From positions 124,001-188,000 of the forward strand of contig NZ_JACOPV010000011.1 of the NCBI RefSeq assembly GCF_016881005.1: a stretch of 64,000 bases of DNA. The letters are read 5' to 3'. Each line of letters begins with the position of its first letter. The first letter of the stretch is position 1. Positions 1 to 8,402 of this stretch are shown one piece after another. The notes below the pieces were generated by a model. It ran no database searches, was not told the origin of the DNA, and was given only the letters and a program-made list of their open reading frames with translations. The translations under genes and the position numbers were made by a program. This stretch comes from Pseudomonas arcuscaelestis. Lineage in GTDB: Bacteria > Pseudomonadota > Gammaproteobacteria > Pseudomonadales > Pseudomonadaceae.

Positions 1-612
1 CGCTTGCAGACTGCCGACCAACCCTACCAGCGGGCCAATAACTCCAGCCTCGCTGCACGTAAGCTCGGCTTCACTGCCGTGCCCATAGAGGCAATGGTAG
101 CAAGGACTTTCCGGACGTCTCGGGTCGAACACCGACAATTGCCCCTCAAGGCGAATGGCTGCACCACTGACCAGCGGCTTGCCTTGCGCGACACAAGCGG
201 CATTAACCGCCTCACGGGTAGCAAAATTGTCGGTGCAGTCGAGCACCAGGTCCACCGCCTGCACCGCTGCGGCCAGGGAGTCTTCGTCCAGAGCGCTACG
301 ATGGGCGACCAGGCGTATTTCAGGGTTGATCGCCTGCAGCCGCTTCAGGGCCGAATCGACCTTGCTCAGGCCAACCGATGGCGTGTCGTGCAGGACCTGG
401 CGCTGCAAGTTGGTCAGATCGACGCTGTCGAAGTCTGCAAGGTGCAGTTCACCGACGCCCGCTGCGGCCAGATACAACGCCACCGGCGAACCCAGTCCAC
501 CAAGACCGACGATCAAGGCCCGACTGCCTTTCAGCCGCAACTGGCCGTCGATATCAACCTGGGACAGTAAAATTTGCCGGCTGTAGCGCAACAGTTCCTG
601 ATCACTTAGCAC
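1..612 (-). CDS. moeB: MoeB/ThiF-family adenylyltransferase, partial (3' end outside window)
   Basis: Likely adenylates the C-terminal Gly-Gly of the molybdopterin synthase small subunit MoaD, a step of molybdenum cofactor synthesis in the cytoplasm. The visible 204 residues carry the nucleotide-binding loop GLGGLGSP near residue 35, the DCTDNF segment, a zinc-type CYHC pair near residue 175 and the TCSEAGVIGP segment, which in this family carries the cysteine next to the adenylate site. The start is taken as GTG at 612-610, just inside the 3' end of prmC (stop 608-606), so the two genes overlap by 7 bp and are probably translationally coupled. A ThiF/HesA homologue acting in thiamine synthesis is the main alternative. 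The second zinc-binding pair lies outside the window. Confidence 0.85.
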   Translation of the reverse strand, partial: MLSDQELLRYSRQILLSQVDIDGQLRLKGSRALIVGLGGLGSPVALYLAAAGVGELHLADFDSVDLTNLQRQVLHDTPSVGLSKVDSALKRLQAINPEIRLVAHRSALDEDSLAAAVQAVDLVLDCTDNFATREAVNAACVAQGKPLVSGAAIRLEGQLSVFDPRRPESPCYHCLYGHGSEAELTCSEAGVIGPLVGLVGSLQA

Positions 613-1436
613 GATAGTCGCCCCAGGCTGATACGTTCGTGTCCACCCAGATCGATACGACTCTCGATCTGCTCGAAATCATGCAATGCCAGCAGTTCAC
701 GTACCAATGCGGCCTGATCGTAGCCGTGCTCGAGCAGCAACCAACCGCCCGGTTTCAGGTGCGCAGGCGCCTGGCTGATAATAGTCCGCAGGTCGTCCAG
801 GCCATCAGCCCCGGCCACCAAAGCGCTGCTCGGCTCAAACCGTACATCACCGGCGTGCAGGTGCGGGTCCTGGGCGGCGATATAGGGCGGGTTGCTGACA
901 ATCAGATCAAAACGCTCGCCCTCGACGGAGTCGAACCAGTGACTGCTACGCACCTGGACGTTATCCAGTTGCAGGCGCTGACGGTTGCGCTCGGCCAAGG
1001 CGACAGCCTCAAGTACACGATCAACAGCCATCACCTGCCACTGCGGGCGCTCGCTGGCCAGCGCCAGTGCGATGGCGCCGGTACCGGTTCCCAGGTCGAG
1101 CACCTGAACCGGCTCACGCGGCAGCAGTTCAAGCGCAGTCTCTACCAGCAACTCGGTGTCCGGGCGCGGAATCAGTGTGTGTGGCGCAACTTCCAGGTCC
1201 AGATTCCAGAAACCTTGCTGGCCGAGAATATAGGCCACTGGCTCGCCGCTGCGGCGGCGCTGCAGGTATTGGGCAAAGGTCAATGCGGCCTCACTGCTGA
1301 CGATCCGCTCCGGCCAGGTATGCAAGTAGCTGCGCGACTTGCCGATAGCGGCCGCCAAGAGCAATTCGACATCCAGGCGCGCCGTTGGCGAATCCGGAAG
1401 CTCCGCAGCGCGGAGCAGGCTGGCGATAATGGTCAT
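606..1436 (-). CDS. prmC: Peptide chain release factor N5-glutamine methyltransferase PrmC
   Basis: Methylates the glutamine of the GGQ motif in class I release factors, using S-adenosylmethionine. The 276-residue length is usual for the family. The N-terminal helical domain is followed by the SAM-binding motif LDLGTGTGAIAL (about residues 115-126) and the catalytic SNPPYIA motif (about residues 182-188), which is diagnostic for PrmC/HemK. The gene lies immediately downstream of its substrate gene prfA: the prfA stop and the prmC start are adjacent at 1437/1436. It overlaps moeB. This hemA-prfA-prmC order is widely conserved in gammaproteobacteria. Confidence 0.96.
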   Translation of the reverse strand: MTIIASLLRAAELPDSPTARLDVELLLAAAIGKSRSYLHTWPERIVSSEAALTFAQYLQRRRSGEPVAYILGQQGFWNLDLEVAPHTLIPRPDTELLVETALELLPREPVQVLDLGTGTGAIALALASERPQWQVMAVDRVLEAVALAERNRQRLQLDNVQVRSSHWFDSVEGERFDLIVSNPPYIAAQDPHLHAGDVRFEPSSALVAGADGLDDLRTIISQAPAHLKPGGWLLLEHGYDQAALVRELLALHDFEQIESRIDLGGHERISLGRLSC

Positions 1437-2519
1437 TTACTCACCCAGTGCGGCCAGTTGGTCAGCCTGATACTCAGCCAGCAGCGGCTCGATCACGGCA
1501 TCGATCCCTCCGGCCAGCACTTCATCCAGGGAATACAGGGTCAGGTTGATACGATGATCGGTAACCCGGCCCTGAGGATAGTTGTAAGTGCGAATACGCT
1601 CGGAGCGGTCGCCCGAACCCACCAGCAGCTTGCGCTCGCTGGCAATTGCATTCTGCGCCGCGCTGGTCTGAATGTCGTTGAGTTTGGCCGACAGCCAGGA
1701 CATCGCTCGGGCGCGGTTCTTGTGCTGCGAACGTTCCTCCTGACACTCGACCACCGTACCTGTAGGCAAGTGGGTAATACGCACCGCCGAGTCGGTCTTG
1801 TTGATGTGCTGACCGCCCGCGCCGGAGGCACGGTAGGTATCCACACGCAGATCCGCGGGGTTGATCTCGATCGCCACCTGCTCGTCTGGCTCGGGTAGAA
1901 CCGCCACGGTGCAGGCCGAGGTATGAATGCGACCCTGGGATTCGGTTTCCGGCACTCGCTGCACCCGGTGCGCACCGGATTCGAACTTCAGCTTGCCGTA
2001 GACATGGTCGCCCTCGATGCGAGCGATGATTTCCTTGTAGCCGCCGTGCTCCCCCTCGTTCTCCGAAAGAATTTCCAGGCGCCAGCCACGTCGCTCGGCA
2101 TAGCGCGCGTACATGCGGAACAAATCGCCAGAAAAGATCGCGGCCTCGTCGCCGCCGGTACCGGCGCGGATTTCCAGGAACACGTTACGACCGTCGTTGG
2201 GGTCCTTGGGCAACAGCATGCGCTGCAACTGACTTTCCAGCTCGACCAGCAGTTCCTTGGCTTCGCGCACTTCTTCCACGGCCATTTCGCGCATGTCCGG
2301 ATCGCTGTCCTTGAGCAATGCCTGGGCACCGGCCAAGTCATCCTGCACCTTGCGCAACTGGGCGTAGGCCAAGGCTACGGGCTCGACTTCGGCATATTCA
2401 CGGGAATAGGCGCGAAAGCGGGTCTGGTCGGAAATGACTTCAGCATCACCCAACAGGGCGGTCAATTCCTCGAATCGGTCCTGGAGGGTGTCCAGCTTAT
2501 TGAGCAGCGACGCTTTCAT
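1437..2519 (-). CDS. prfA: Peptide chain release factor 1 (RF1)
   Basis: Recognises UAA and UAG stop codons and triggers peptidyl-tRNA hydrolysis. The protein has 360 residues, the normal RF1 length. The GGQ catalytic loop appears as GAGGQHINKTDSAV near residue 235. The stop-codon-reading tripeptide region reads VPETESQGRIHTSA, so the anticodon-like element is P-E-T; E. coli RF1 has P-A-T here. The coiled N-terminal domain runs over about the first 100 residues. The ATG start overlaps the hemA stop as ATGA (2519-2516), implying coupled translation. The GGQ glutamine is the target of the PrmC encoded next. Confidence 0.97.
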   Translation of the reverse strand: MKASLLNKLDTLQDRFEELTALLGDAEVISDQTRFRAYSREYAEVEPVALAYAQLRKVQDDLAGAQALLKDSDPDMREMAVEEVREAKELLVELESQLQRMLLPKDPNDGRNVFLEIRAGTGGDEAAIFSGDLFRMYARYAERRGWRLEILSENEGEHGGYKEIIARIEGDHVYGKLKFESGAHRVQRVPETESQGRIHTSACTVAVLPEPDEQVAIEINPADLRVDTYRASGAGGQHINKTDSAVRITHLPTGTVVECQEERSQHKNRARAMSWLSAKLNDIQTSAAQNAIASERKLLVGSGDRSERIRTYNYPQGRVTDHRINLTLYSLDEVLAGGIDAVIEPLLAEYQADQLAALGE

Positions 2520-3793
2520 TGCGGGGTTTTATCCGTCGAACCCTCATTGAGGGCAAAGAGTTCCTGAGCCATGGCCAACGCATCGAGGCGGCCTTCGGCA
2601 GAGAGCTTTTTAAGTTGCACACTGGGTGCATGAAGCAATTTGTTGGTCAGCCCGCGAGCCAGTTGCACCAGCACCTCTTCAGCGCTGCCACCATTGGCCA
2701 GAAGACGCTGGGCCTTTTGCAACTCCTCGTCACGCAGGCGTTCGCTCTGTTGACGGTAAGCCTTGAGTACATCGACCGCTGCCAGCTCGCGCAAGCGCAG
2801 CATGAAATCCTCGGCACCTGCCGAAACCAGCTCTTCGGCGGCCTGGGCAGCGCCCTGGCGGCTCTTGAGGTTTTCGGCGACTACATCGTGCAGGTCATCG
2901 ACGGTGTACAGGTACACATCGTCCAACTCACCGACTTCGGGCTCGATATCGCGCGGTACGGCGATATCGACCATGAAGATGGGCTTGTGCCGGCGCAGTT
3001 TCAAGGCGCTTTCAACCGCGCCCTTGCCCAGGATCGGCAGCTGGCTGGCGGTGGAACTGATAACGATATCGCTGTTGACCAGTTCCTGTGGAATATCTGC
3101 CAGCAGTACAGCATGAGCACCGAACTGCTCGGCCAGGGTACTGGCCCGCTCCAGGGTGCGGTTGGCCACCACGATACGCCGTACACCCTGCTCGTGCAGA
3201 TGCCGTGCGACCAACGTGATGGTCTCACCTGCGCCGATCAACAAGGCTTGGCTACGACCCAGGTCACTGAAGATCTGCTTGGCCAGGCTGACTGCGGCAA
3301 AGGCCACCGAGACCGGGTTTTCACCAATGGCAGTGTCGGTACGCACCTGCTTGGCAGCGCTGAAGGTGGCCTGGAACAGTCGACCCAGCAACGGACCGAT
3401 GGTGCCGGCTTCGCGGGCCACTGCATAGGCAGACTTCATCTGGCCGAGGATCTGCGGCTCACCGAGCACCAACGAGTCGAGCCCGGAGGCTACCCGCATC
3501 ATGTGCCGAACCGCATCATGATCTTCGTGGACGTAGGCGCAAGCTCGCAGTTCATCGAGACTCAGCTGATGGTACTCAGCCAGCCAGCGCAGAATACTTT
3601 CCGCTGTCAGGTGGTCCTGCTCTATATAGAGCTCGCTGCGGTTGCAGGTCGAAAGGATCGCGGCTTCGCGGCTGGGAGTCAGTCGGCAGAGCTGCTGCAA
3701 GGCGTCCACCAGCTGCTCAGGGGTAAACGCCACGCGCTCGCGAACGTCTACCGAGGCAGTCTTATGGTTGATACCGAGTGCAAGAAAGGCCAT
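2516..3793 (-). CDS. hemA: Glutamyl-tRNA reductase
   Basis: Reduces glutamyl-tRNA(Glu) to glutamate-1-semialdehyde with NADPH, the first committed step of C5-pathway tetrapyrrole synthesis. The protein is 425 residues. The catalytic cysteine is C50 in the STCNRSELY motif, preceded by the GINHKTA N-terminus. The NADPH-binding segment LLIGAGETI follows, then the C-terminal dimerisation helices. It is the first gene of the leftward hemA-prfA-prmC-moeB cluster and is divergent from the TPR lipoprotein gene at 3970, leaving a 176-bp shared promoter region. Confidence 0.97.
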   Translation of the reverse strand: MAFLALGINHKTASVDVRERVAFTPEQLVDALQQLCRLTPSREAAILSTCNRSELYIEQDHLTAESILRWLAEYHQLSLDELRACAYVHEDHDAVRHMMRVASGLDSLVLGEPQILGQMKSAYAVAREAGTIGPLLGRLFQATFSAAKQVRTDTAIGENPVSVAFAAVSLAKQIFSDLGRSQALLIGAGETITLVARHLHEQGVRRIVVANRTLERASTLAEQFGAHAVLLADIPQELVNSDIVISSTASQLPILGKGAVESALKLRRHKPIFMVDIAVPRDIEPEVGELDDVYLYTVDDLHDVVAENLKSRQGAAQAAEELVSAGAEDFMLRLRELAAVDVLKAYRQQSERLRDEELQKAQRLLANGGSAEEVLVQLARGLTNKLLHAPSVQLKKLSAEGRLDALAMAQELFALNEGSTDKTPQ

Positions 3794-3969
3794 GCAAGGT
3801 CGCTGATAATGACGAGAAGCCGATAATTGTCCTACTTCGCAGGTTCCAGAACAACCACCGCTCGCTATTGTCTCTATAGTCTACCTCTACTAAGACCTTC
3901 GCTTATGGGTTTGCCCCTGCGCTTGTGTCATGATGATCCGACCGCTGGTAAGCCGCCTAAATCCTTAAT

Positions 3970-5694
3970 ATGAATAGATCCTACGCGTTGTTCCTTGCCT
4001 TTGCCCTGCTTCAGGGCTGTCAGACCCTGGCCCCCGAATCGACGGATACCCAGGCGCCTGCCCTTGACGCTGCGCAACAGCCGGAAAAGCCTGTGGTGTA
4101 TGGATCGTTCAGCCAGGACACCATCTACAACCTGTTGAGCGCCGAACTGGCCGGCCAGCGCAATCGCTTCGACATTGCCCTGGACAACTACGTCAGCGAA
4201 GCGATCAAGACCCAGGACGCCGGCATTTCCGAGCGCGCCTATCGCATTGCCGAATACCTGGGCGCCGATCAACCGGCCCTGGACACCGCCCTGATCTGGG
4301 CGAAAAACGATTCGGACAGTCTTGACGCCCAACGTGCCGCCGCAATTCAGCTGGCGCGGGCCGGTCGCTACGATGAATCGATGGTCTACATGGAGAAAGT
4401 CCTCCAGGGTAAGGGCGACACCCATTTCGATTTCCTCGCTTTATCGGCCGCGGAAACTGATCAGGACACTCGCGACGGTCTGCAAAAAAGCTTTGATCGC
4501 CTGCTGCAGAAATACCCCGACAACAGTCAACTGGTATTCGGCAAAGCCCTGCTGCTGCAACAGGACGGCGACGCTAACGCAGCCCTGGCGCTGCTTGAGG
4601 AACACCCCCCGGAAGACGGCGAGATCGCCCCAGTACTCCTGCGCTCGCGCCTGCTGCAAAGCGTCGGCCGTGGGGATGAGGCCCTGCCGCTGCTGCAGAA
4701 AACCATCCGCCAGTACCCGGACGACAAGCGTCTGCGCCTTACCTACGCCCGCACCCTGGTTGAACAGGATCGCCTGGACGATGCCAAAATCGAGTTTTCC
4801 AGCCTGGTCGAGCAGTACCCGGATGACGATGAGCTGCGCTATTCCCTGGCCCTCATCTGCCTGGAAACCAAGAATTGGGATGAAGCGGCCGGTTATCTGC
4901 AAGAGCTGATCGAGCGCGATAGCCATGTCGACGCCGCCCACTTGAACCTGGGCCGCATCCATGAAGAACGCAATCAGCAGCAAGCGGCACTTGACGAGTA
5001 CGCCCAGGTCGGCCCGGGCAACGACTACTTGCCTGCCCAACTGCGTCAGGCAGACATCCTGGTCGCCAACGGCCGTAGCAGCGAAGCCTCGCGGCGCCTG
5101 TCCCTGGCCCGTGACACCCAGCCGGACTACGCCATCCAGCTGTACCTGATCGAAACCGAAGCCCTTGGCAACAACGACAAAGATGCCCAGGCCCTGCAGG
5201 TGCTGGAGCAAGCACTGAAACAATACCCGGACGACAACAACCTCCTGTACACCCGAGCCATGCTGGCAGAGAAGCGCAACGACCTGGCACAGATGGAAAA
5301 GGACTTGCGCAGCATCATTGCCCGCGAGCCGGAAAACGCCATGGCCCTCAACGCCCTGGGCTACACCCTGGCTGACCGCACCTCGCGTTATGCAGAAGCC
5401 AAGGCGCTGATCGACAAAGCCCATCAGATCAATCCGGACGACCCTGCAGTGCTCGACAGCCTGGGCTGGGTCAATTTCAGGATGGGTAATCTCGACGAAG
5501 CCGAGCGCCTTTTGCGCCAGGCCCTGGAACGCTTCCCCGACCATGAAGTGGCCGCCCACCTGGGTGAAGTGCTGTGGTCCAACGGCAAGCGCCGCGAAGC
5601 ACGCCAGATCTGGGCCAAGGGTTTCGAAGCCCAACCAGACAGCCCAATCCTGCGCAGAACCATTTTGCGCCTGACCGGATCCGAGACTCTTTAA
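3970..5694 (+). CDS. TPR-repeat lipoprotein upstream of lolB
   Basis: A 574-residue predicted lipoprotein. The signal peptide ends in the lipobox LQGC with the acylated Cys at residue 17. Almost the whole mature protein is tetratricopeptide-like helical repeats, with recurring patterns such as LALEQYPDD and YPDDxxLxxxxA. TPR proteins usually scaffold envelope complexes; the partner here is unknown. The stop is 4 bp before lolB and ispE follows 1 bp after lolB, so the three form an operon. The same gene order occurs in other pseudomonads (PA4667 in PAO1, from memory). A role in lipoprotein or outer-membrane biogenesis is plausible from context only. Confidence 0.85.
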   Translation: MNRSYALFLAFALLQGCQTLAPESTDTQAPALDAAQQPEKPVVYGSFSQDTIYNLLSAELAGQRNRFDIALDNYVSEAIKTQDAGISERAYRIAEYLGADQPALDTALIWAKNDSDSLDAQRAAAIQLARAGRYDESMVYMEKVLQGKGDTHFDFLALSAAETDQDTRDGLQKSFDRLLQKYPDNSQLVFGKALLLQQDGDANAALALLEEHPPEDGEIAPVLLRSRLLQSVGRGDEALPLLQKTIRQYPDDKRLRLTYARTLVEQDRLDDAKIEFSSLVEQYPDDDELRYSLALICLETKNWDEAAGYLQELIERDSHVDAAHLNLGRIHEERNQQQAALDEYAQVGPGNDYLPAQLRQADILVANGRSSEASRRLSLARDTQPDYAIQLYLIETEALGNNDKDAQALQVLEQALKQYPDDNNLLYTRAMLAEKRNDLAQMEKDLRSIIAREPENAMALNALGYTLADRTSRYAEAKALIDKAHQINPDDPAVLDSLGWVNFRMGNLDEAERLLRQALERFPDHEVAAHLGEVLWSNGKRREARQIWAKGFEAQPDSPILRRTILRLTGSETL

Positions 5695-5698
5695 GCCT

Positions 5699-6319
5699 AT
5701 GTTTTTGCGCCACTGCATCACCTTCAGCCTGATCGCCCTACTCGCCGGCTGTGCCGGATTCGGTTCCCGCGAGGCCCTTCAACAGGGCCAGGGCAGCCCA
5801 CAACTCTGGCGCGAGCACAAACAACAGCTGAGCACGCTTGATGGCTGGCAGATCAACGGCAAGGTGGGAATCCGCGCGCCGAAAGACTCCGGCAGCGGCA
5901 CCTTATTCTGGCTGCAACGCCAGGACTACTACGACATTCGCCTGTCCGGCCCGCTGGGTCGTGGTGCTGCCCGACTGACCGGGCGCCCGGGAGGCGTGGT
6001 GTTGGAAGTAGCCAACCAGGGACGCTATGAAGCCAAGAACCCGGAAGCACTTCTGGCCGAGCAGCTGGGTTGGGAGCTACCGATTTCGCATCTGGTCTGG
6101 TGGGTTCGCGGCCTGCCCGCACCCGACAGCAAAAGCCAGTTGACCCTGGGCAGCGATAGCCGCCTGGCGAACCTCAAGCAGGATGGCTGGAACGTCGAGT
6201 ACCTGAGCTACACCGAGCAGAACGGCTACTGGCTGCCCGAACGCCTTAAGCTTCATGGCCAGAACATCGACGTCACGGTGGTAGTGAAAGACTGGCAACC
6301 ACGCCAGTTGGGGCACTGA
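5699..6319 (+). CDS. lolB: Outer-membrane lipoprotein receptor LolB
   Basis: Accepts lipoproteins from periplasmic LolA and inserts them in the inner leaflet of the outer membrane. The 206-residue protein has a short signal peptide and the lipobox LLAGC (Cys at residue 18). The mature part has the LolB fold signature including DGWQINGKVGIRAP and the hydrophobic loop GTLFWLQ, then PISHLVWWVRGLPAP. It is flanked tightly by the TPR lipoprotein gene and ispE, the conserved lolB-ispE-prs arrangement. Confidence 0.94.
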   Translation: MFLRHCITFSLIALLAGCAGFGSREALQQGQGSPQLWREHKQQLSTLDGWQINGKVGIRAPKDSGSGTLFWLQRQDYYDIRLSGPLGRGAARLTGRPGGVVLEVANQGRYEAKNPEALLAEQLGWELPISHLVWWVRGLPAPDSKSQLTLGSDSRLANLKQDGWNVEYLSYTEQNGYWLPERLKLHGQNIDVTVVVKDWQPRQLGH

Positions 6320-6320
6320 C

Positions 6321-7166
6321 ATGTCACGACTGACCCTGCCGGCACCCGCCAAGCTCAACTTGATGCTGCACATTCTTGGTCGCCGAGCCGATGGCTACCA
6401 CCTGCTGGAAACACTGTTCCAGTTTCTCGACTACGGCGATGAGCTGTCCTTCGCCGTGCGCGATGACAGCGAAATCCGCCTTCACAGCACTGTCGAAGGC
6501 GTCCCCCATGACAGCAACCTGATCGTCAAGGCAGCGCGCAAATTGCAGGCACTGACCGGCTGCACACAAGGCGCTGACATCTGGCTGAAAAAAGTCCTGC
6601 CCATGGGCGGCGGTATCGGGGGGGGCAGCTCTGATGCCGCCACTACCCTGCTCGGCCTGAATCACCTGTGGAAGCTTCAATGCAGCGAAGATCAGCTGGC
6701 CGAGCTGGGCTTGAGCCTGGGCGCCGACGTTCCGGTTTTCGTCCGCGGTCACGCTGCATTCGCCGAAGGTGTAGGCGAGATCCTCACCCCTGCAGACCCG
6801 GAAGAACCCTGGTATGTCGTGCTGGTCCCGCAAGTATTTGTTAGTACTGCAGAAATTTTTTCGCATCCGCAGTTGACACGTGATTCTTTGCCCCTTAAGA
6901 TGCGCCCCGTTCCCAAGGGAAACAGTCGAAATGACTGTCAACTGGTAGTAGAGCAGAGTTACCCAGAAGTACGTAACTCACTGAATTTGCTGAGCAAATT
7001 CACTGAAGCTAGACTTACCGGAACTGGAAGTTGTGTGTTTGGGGCCTTCCCAAGCAAAGCTGAAGCTGATAAAGTTTTGGCCCTTCTTGCAGATACCCAA
7101 TCAGGATTTGTAGCAAAGGGAAGCAACGTTTCGATGTTGCATCGCAAGCTTCAAAGTCTGCTCTAG
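6321..7166 (+). CDS. ispE: 4-diphosphocytidyl-2-C-methyl-D-erythritol kinase
   Basis: Phosphorylates CDP-methylerythritol in the MEP isoprenoid pathway. The 281-residue GHMP kinase shows the PAPAKLNLMLH N-terminus and the ATP loop PMGGGIGGGSSDAATTLL near residue 95. The C-terminal TGTGSCVFG glycine motif is also present. Base use changes inside the gene: from about 6830 to the stop the codons are markedly more AT-rich and less preferred (for example gtatttgttagtactgca) than in the first half. That segment contains a strong promoter-like sequence at 6873-6901, which may explain the constraint. Start one base after the lolB stop. Confidence 0.96.
   Translation: MSRLTLPAPAKLNLMLHILGRRADGYHLLETLFQFLDYGDELSFAVRDDSEIRLHSTVEGVPHDSNLIVKAARKLQALTGCTQGADIWLKKVLPMGGGIGGGSSDAATTLLGLNHLWKLQCSEDQLAELGLSLGADVPVFVRGHAAFAEGVGEILTPADPEEPWYVVLVPQVFVSTAEIFSHPQLTRDSLPLKMRPVPKGNSRNDCQLVVEQSYPEVRNSLNLLSKFTEARLTGTGSCVFGAFPSKAEADKVLALLADTQSGFVAKGSNVSMLHRKLQSLL
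6873..6901 (+). promoter_or_regulatory. Sigma-70 promoter inside ispE, probably for tRNA-Gln and prs
   Basis: A perfect -35 hexamer TTGACA (6873-6878), a 17-bp spacer and -10 TAAGAT (6896-6901). It is followed by a GC-rich discriminator GCGCCCC, a feature of stringently controlled stable-RNA promoters. Predicted start near 6908, about 290 nt before tRNA-Gln. No comparable promoter is visible closer to the tRNA. Confidence 0.65.
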
Positions 7167-7170
7167 GAAT

Positions 7171-7187
7171 CGAGTACCAAGTACTCG
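7171..7187 (+). other. Perfect short hairpin between ispE and tRNA-Gln
   Basis: CGAGTAC-CAA-GTACTCG, a 7-bp perfect stem with a 3-nt loop, lies 5 bp after the ispE stop and 14 bp before the mature tRNA 5' end. There is no T-run, so it is not a terminator. It may guide processing of the tRNA precursor. Confidence 0.5.
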
Positions 7188-7200
7188 CAGCAACAGATAC

Positions 7201-7275
7201 AGGGGCGTCGCCAAGCGGTAAGGCAGCAGGTTTTGATCCTGCCATGCGTTGGTTCGAATCCAGCCGCCCCTGCCA
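7201..7275 (+). tRNA. tRNA-Gln (UUG anticodon)
   Basis: A full cloverleaf: acceptor AGGGGCG (7201-7207) pairs with CGCCCCT (7265-7271), the anticodon stem GCAGG/CCTGC encloses loop TTTTGAT, and the anticodon TTG is at 7233-7235. The T-loop TTCGAATC is present, with discriminator G and genomically encoded CCA at 7273-7275. It lies between ispE and prs in the same orientation and is probably cotranscribed with prs. The ispE-tRNA-Gln-prs order is the usual one in Pseudomonas. Confidence 0.97.
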
Positions 7276-7322
7276 TTTTCCTATACTCATCCAGGTATAC
7301 CCTCAGCCTTCAGGTACTGCGC

Positions 7323-8264
7323 GTGTCCAAGATGATGGTCTTTACGGGGAACGCTAACCCCGATCTGGCTCGGCGTGTCGTACGTCAGCTGCATATCCCA
7401 CTGGGTGATGTTTCTGTCGGTAAGTTCTCCGACGGCGAAATCAGCACTGAGATTAATGAAAATGTTCGTGGTAAGGACGTTTTCATCATTCAGCCGACTT
7501 GCGCGCCAACCAACGATAATCTGATGGAACTGGTAGTGATGGCCGACGCCTTCCGCCGCTCCTCAGCGTCCCGAATCACTGCCGTGATTCCTTACTTCGG
7601 ATATGCCCGCCAGGATCGCCGTCCGCGTTCGGCGCGTGTTGCTATCAGCGCGAAAGTTGTCGCTGACATGCTCACCGTCGTTGGTATCGACCGTGTTCTC
7701 ACCGTCGATCTGCACGCTGACCAAATCCAGGGTTTCTTCGATATTCCGGTAGATAACATCTACGGCTCCCCCGTTCTGGTGGATGACATCGAAGACCAGC
7801 GTTTCGAGAATCTCATGATCGTGTCCCCGGACATCGGCGGCGTCGTGCGTGCACGAGCTGTTGCCAAGTCCCTGGGTGTCGATCTGGGTATCATCGACAA
7901 ACGCCGTGAAAAGGCTAATCACTCCGAAGTGATGCATATCATCGGCGACGTCGAAGGACGTACGTGTATTCTCGTCGACGACATGGTCGATACCGCCGGC
8001 ACTTTGTGCCACGCGGCCAAGGCTCTGAAAGAACACGGTGCTGCCAAGGTTTACGCCTATTGCACGCACCCTGTCCTGTCGGGTCGAGCGATCGAGAATA
8101 TCGAGAACTCCGTGCTGGACGAACTGGTGGTAACCAATACCATCCCGTTGTCCGCCGCCGCACAAGCCTGTGCACGTATCCGTCAACTGGATATCGCACC
8201 GGTTGTTGCTGAAGCGGTACGCCGCATCAGCAATGAAGAATCGATCAGCGCGATGTTCCGCTGA
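7323..8264 (+). CDS. prs: Ribose-phosphate pyrophosphokinase (PRPP synthase)
   Basis: Makes 5-phosphoribosyl-1-pyrophosphate from ribose-5-phosphate and ATP, feeding purine, pyrimidine, NAD, histidine and tryptophan synthesis. The start is GTG at 7323 (protein start MSKMMVFTGNANPDL), giving 313 residues, close to the family norm. An upstream in-frame extension is open but runs into the tRNA, so it is rejected. Visible motifs are the ATP flexible-loop segment YFGYARQDRRPRSA, the metal site VDLHADQIQGFF and the PRPP-binding loop ILVDDMVDTAGT near residue 220. A strong terminator follows at 8302. Confidence 0.97.
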   Translation: MSKMMVFTGNANPDLARRVVRQLHIPLGDVSVGKFSDGEISTEINENVRGKDVFIIQPTCAPTNDNLMELVVMADAFRRSSASRITAVIPYFGYARQDRRPRSARVAISAKVVADMLTVVGIDRVLTVDLHADQIQGFFDIPVDNIYGSPVLVDDIEDQRFENLMIVSPDIGGVVRARAVAKSLGVDLGIIDKRREKANHSEVMHIIGDVEGRTCILVDDMVDTAGTLCHAAKALKEHGAAKVYAYCTHPVLSGRAIENIENSVLDELVVTNTIPLSAAAQACARIRQLDIAPVVAEAVRRISNEESISAMFR

Positions 8265-8301
8265 GGGTCCTGCCCTCGCGAAACACTCGTTGACGAAAAG
8301 C

Positions 8302-8340
8302 GCCCCGCCCCAACACCTGCTGTTGGGGCGGGGCTTTTTT
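8302..8340 (+). terminator. Rho-independent terminator after prs
   Basis: A 12-bp perfect GC-rich stem (GCCCCGCCCCAA at 8302-8313 with TTGGGGCGGGGC at 8323-8334), a 9-nt loop and a run of six T. Confidence 0.95.
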
Positions 8341-8402
8341 GCCCACCCCGTTTGGCGCTGGTCGCAAACGCCTGCGGGAGATGGCTATTTTGGAGATTCA
8401 AA

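Noticed and set aside
4441..5721. 426-codon minus-strand frame in the TPR lipoprotein gene
   Set aside because: Opposite strand has a lipobox, regular TPR repeats and operon spacing; this frame has none of these.
7233..7322. N-terminal extension of prs
   Set aside because: Open but overlaps the tRNA-Gln gene; GTG 7323 gives the normal 313-residue length.
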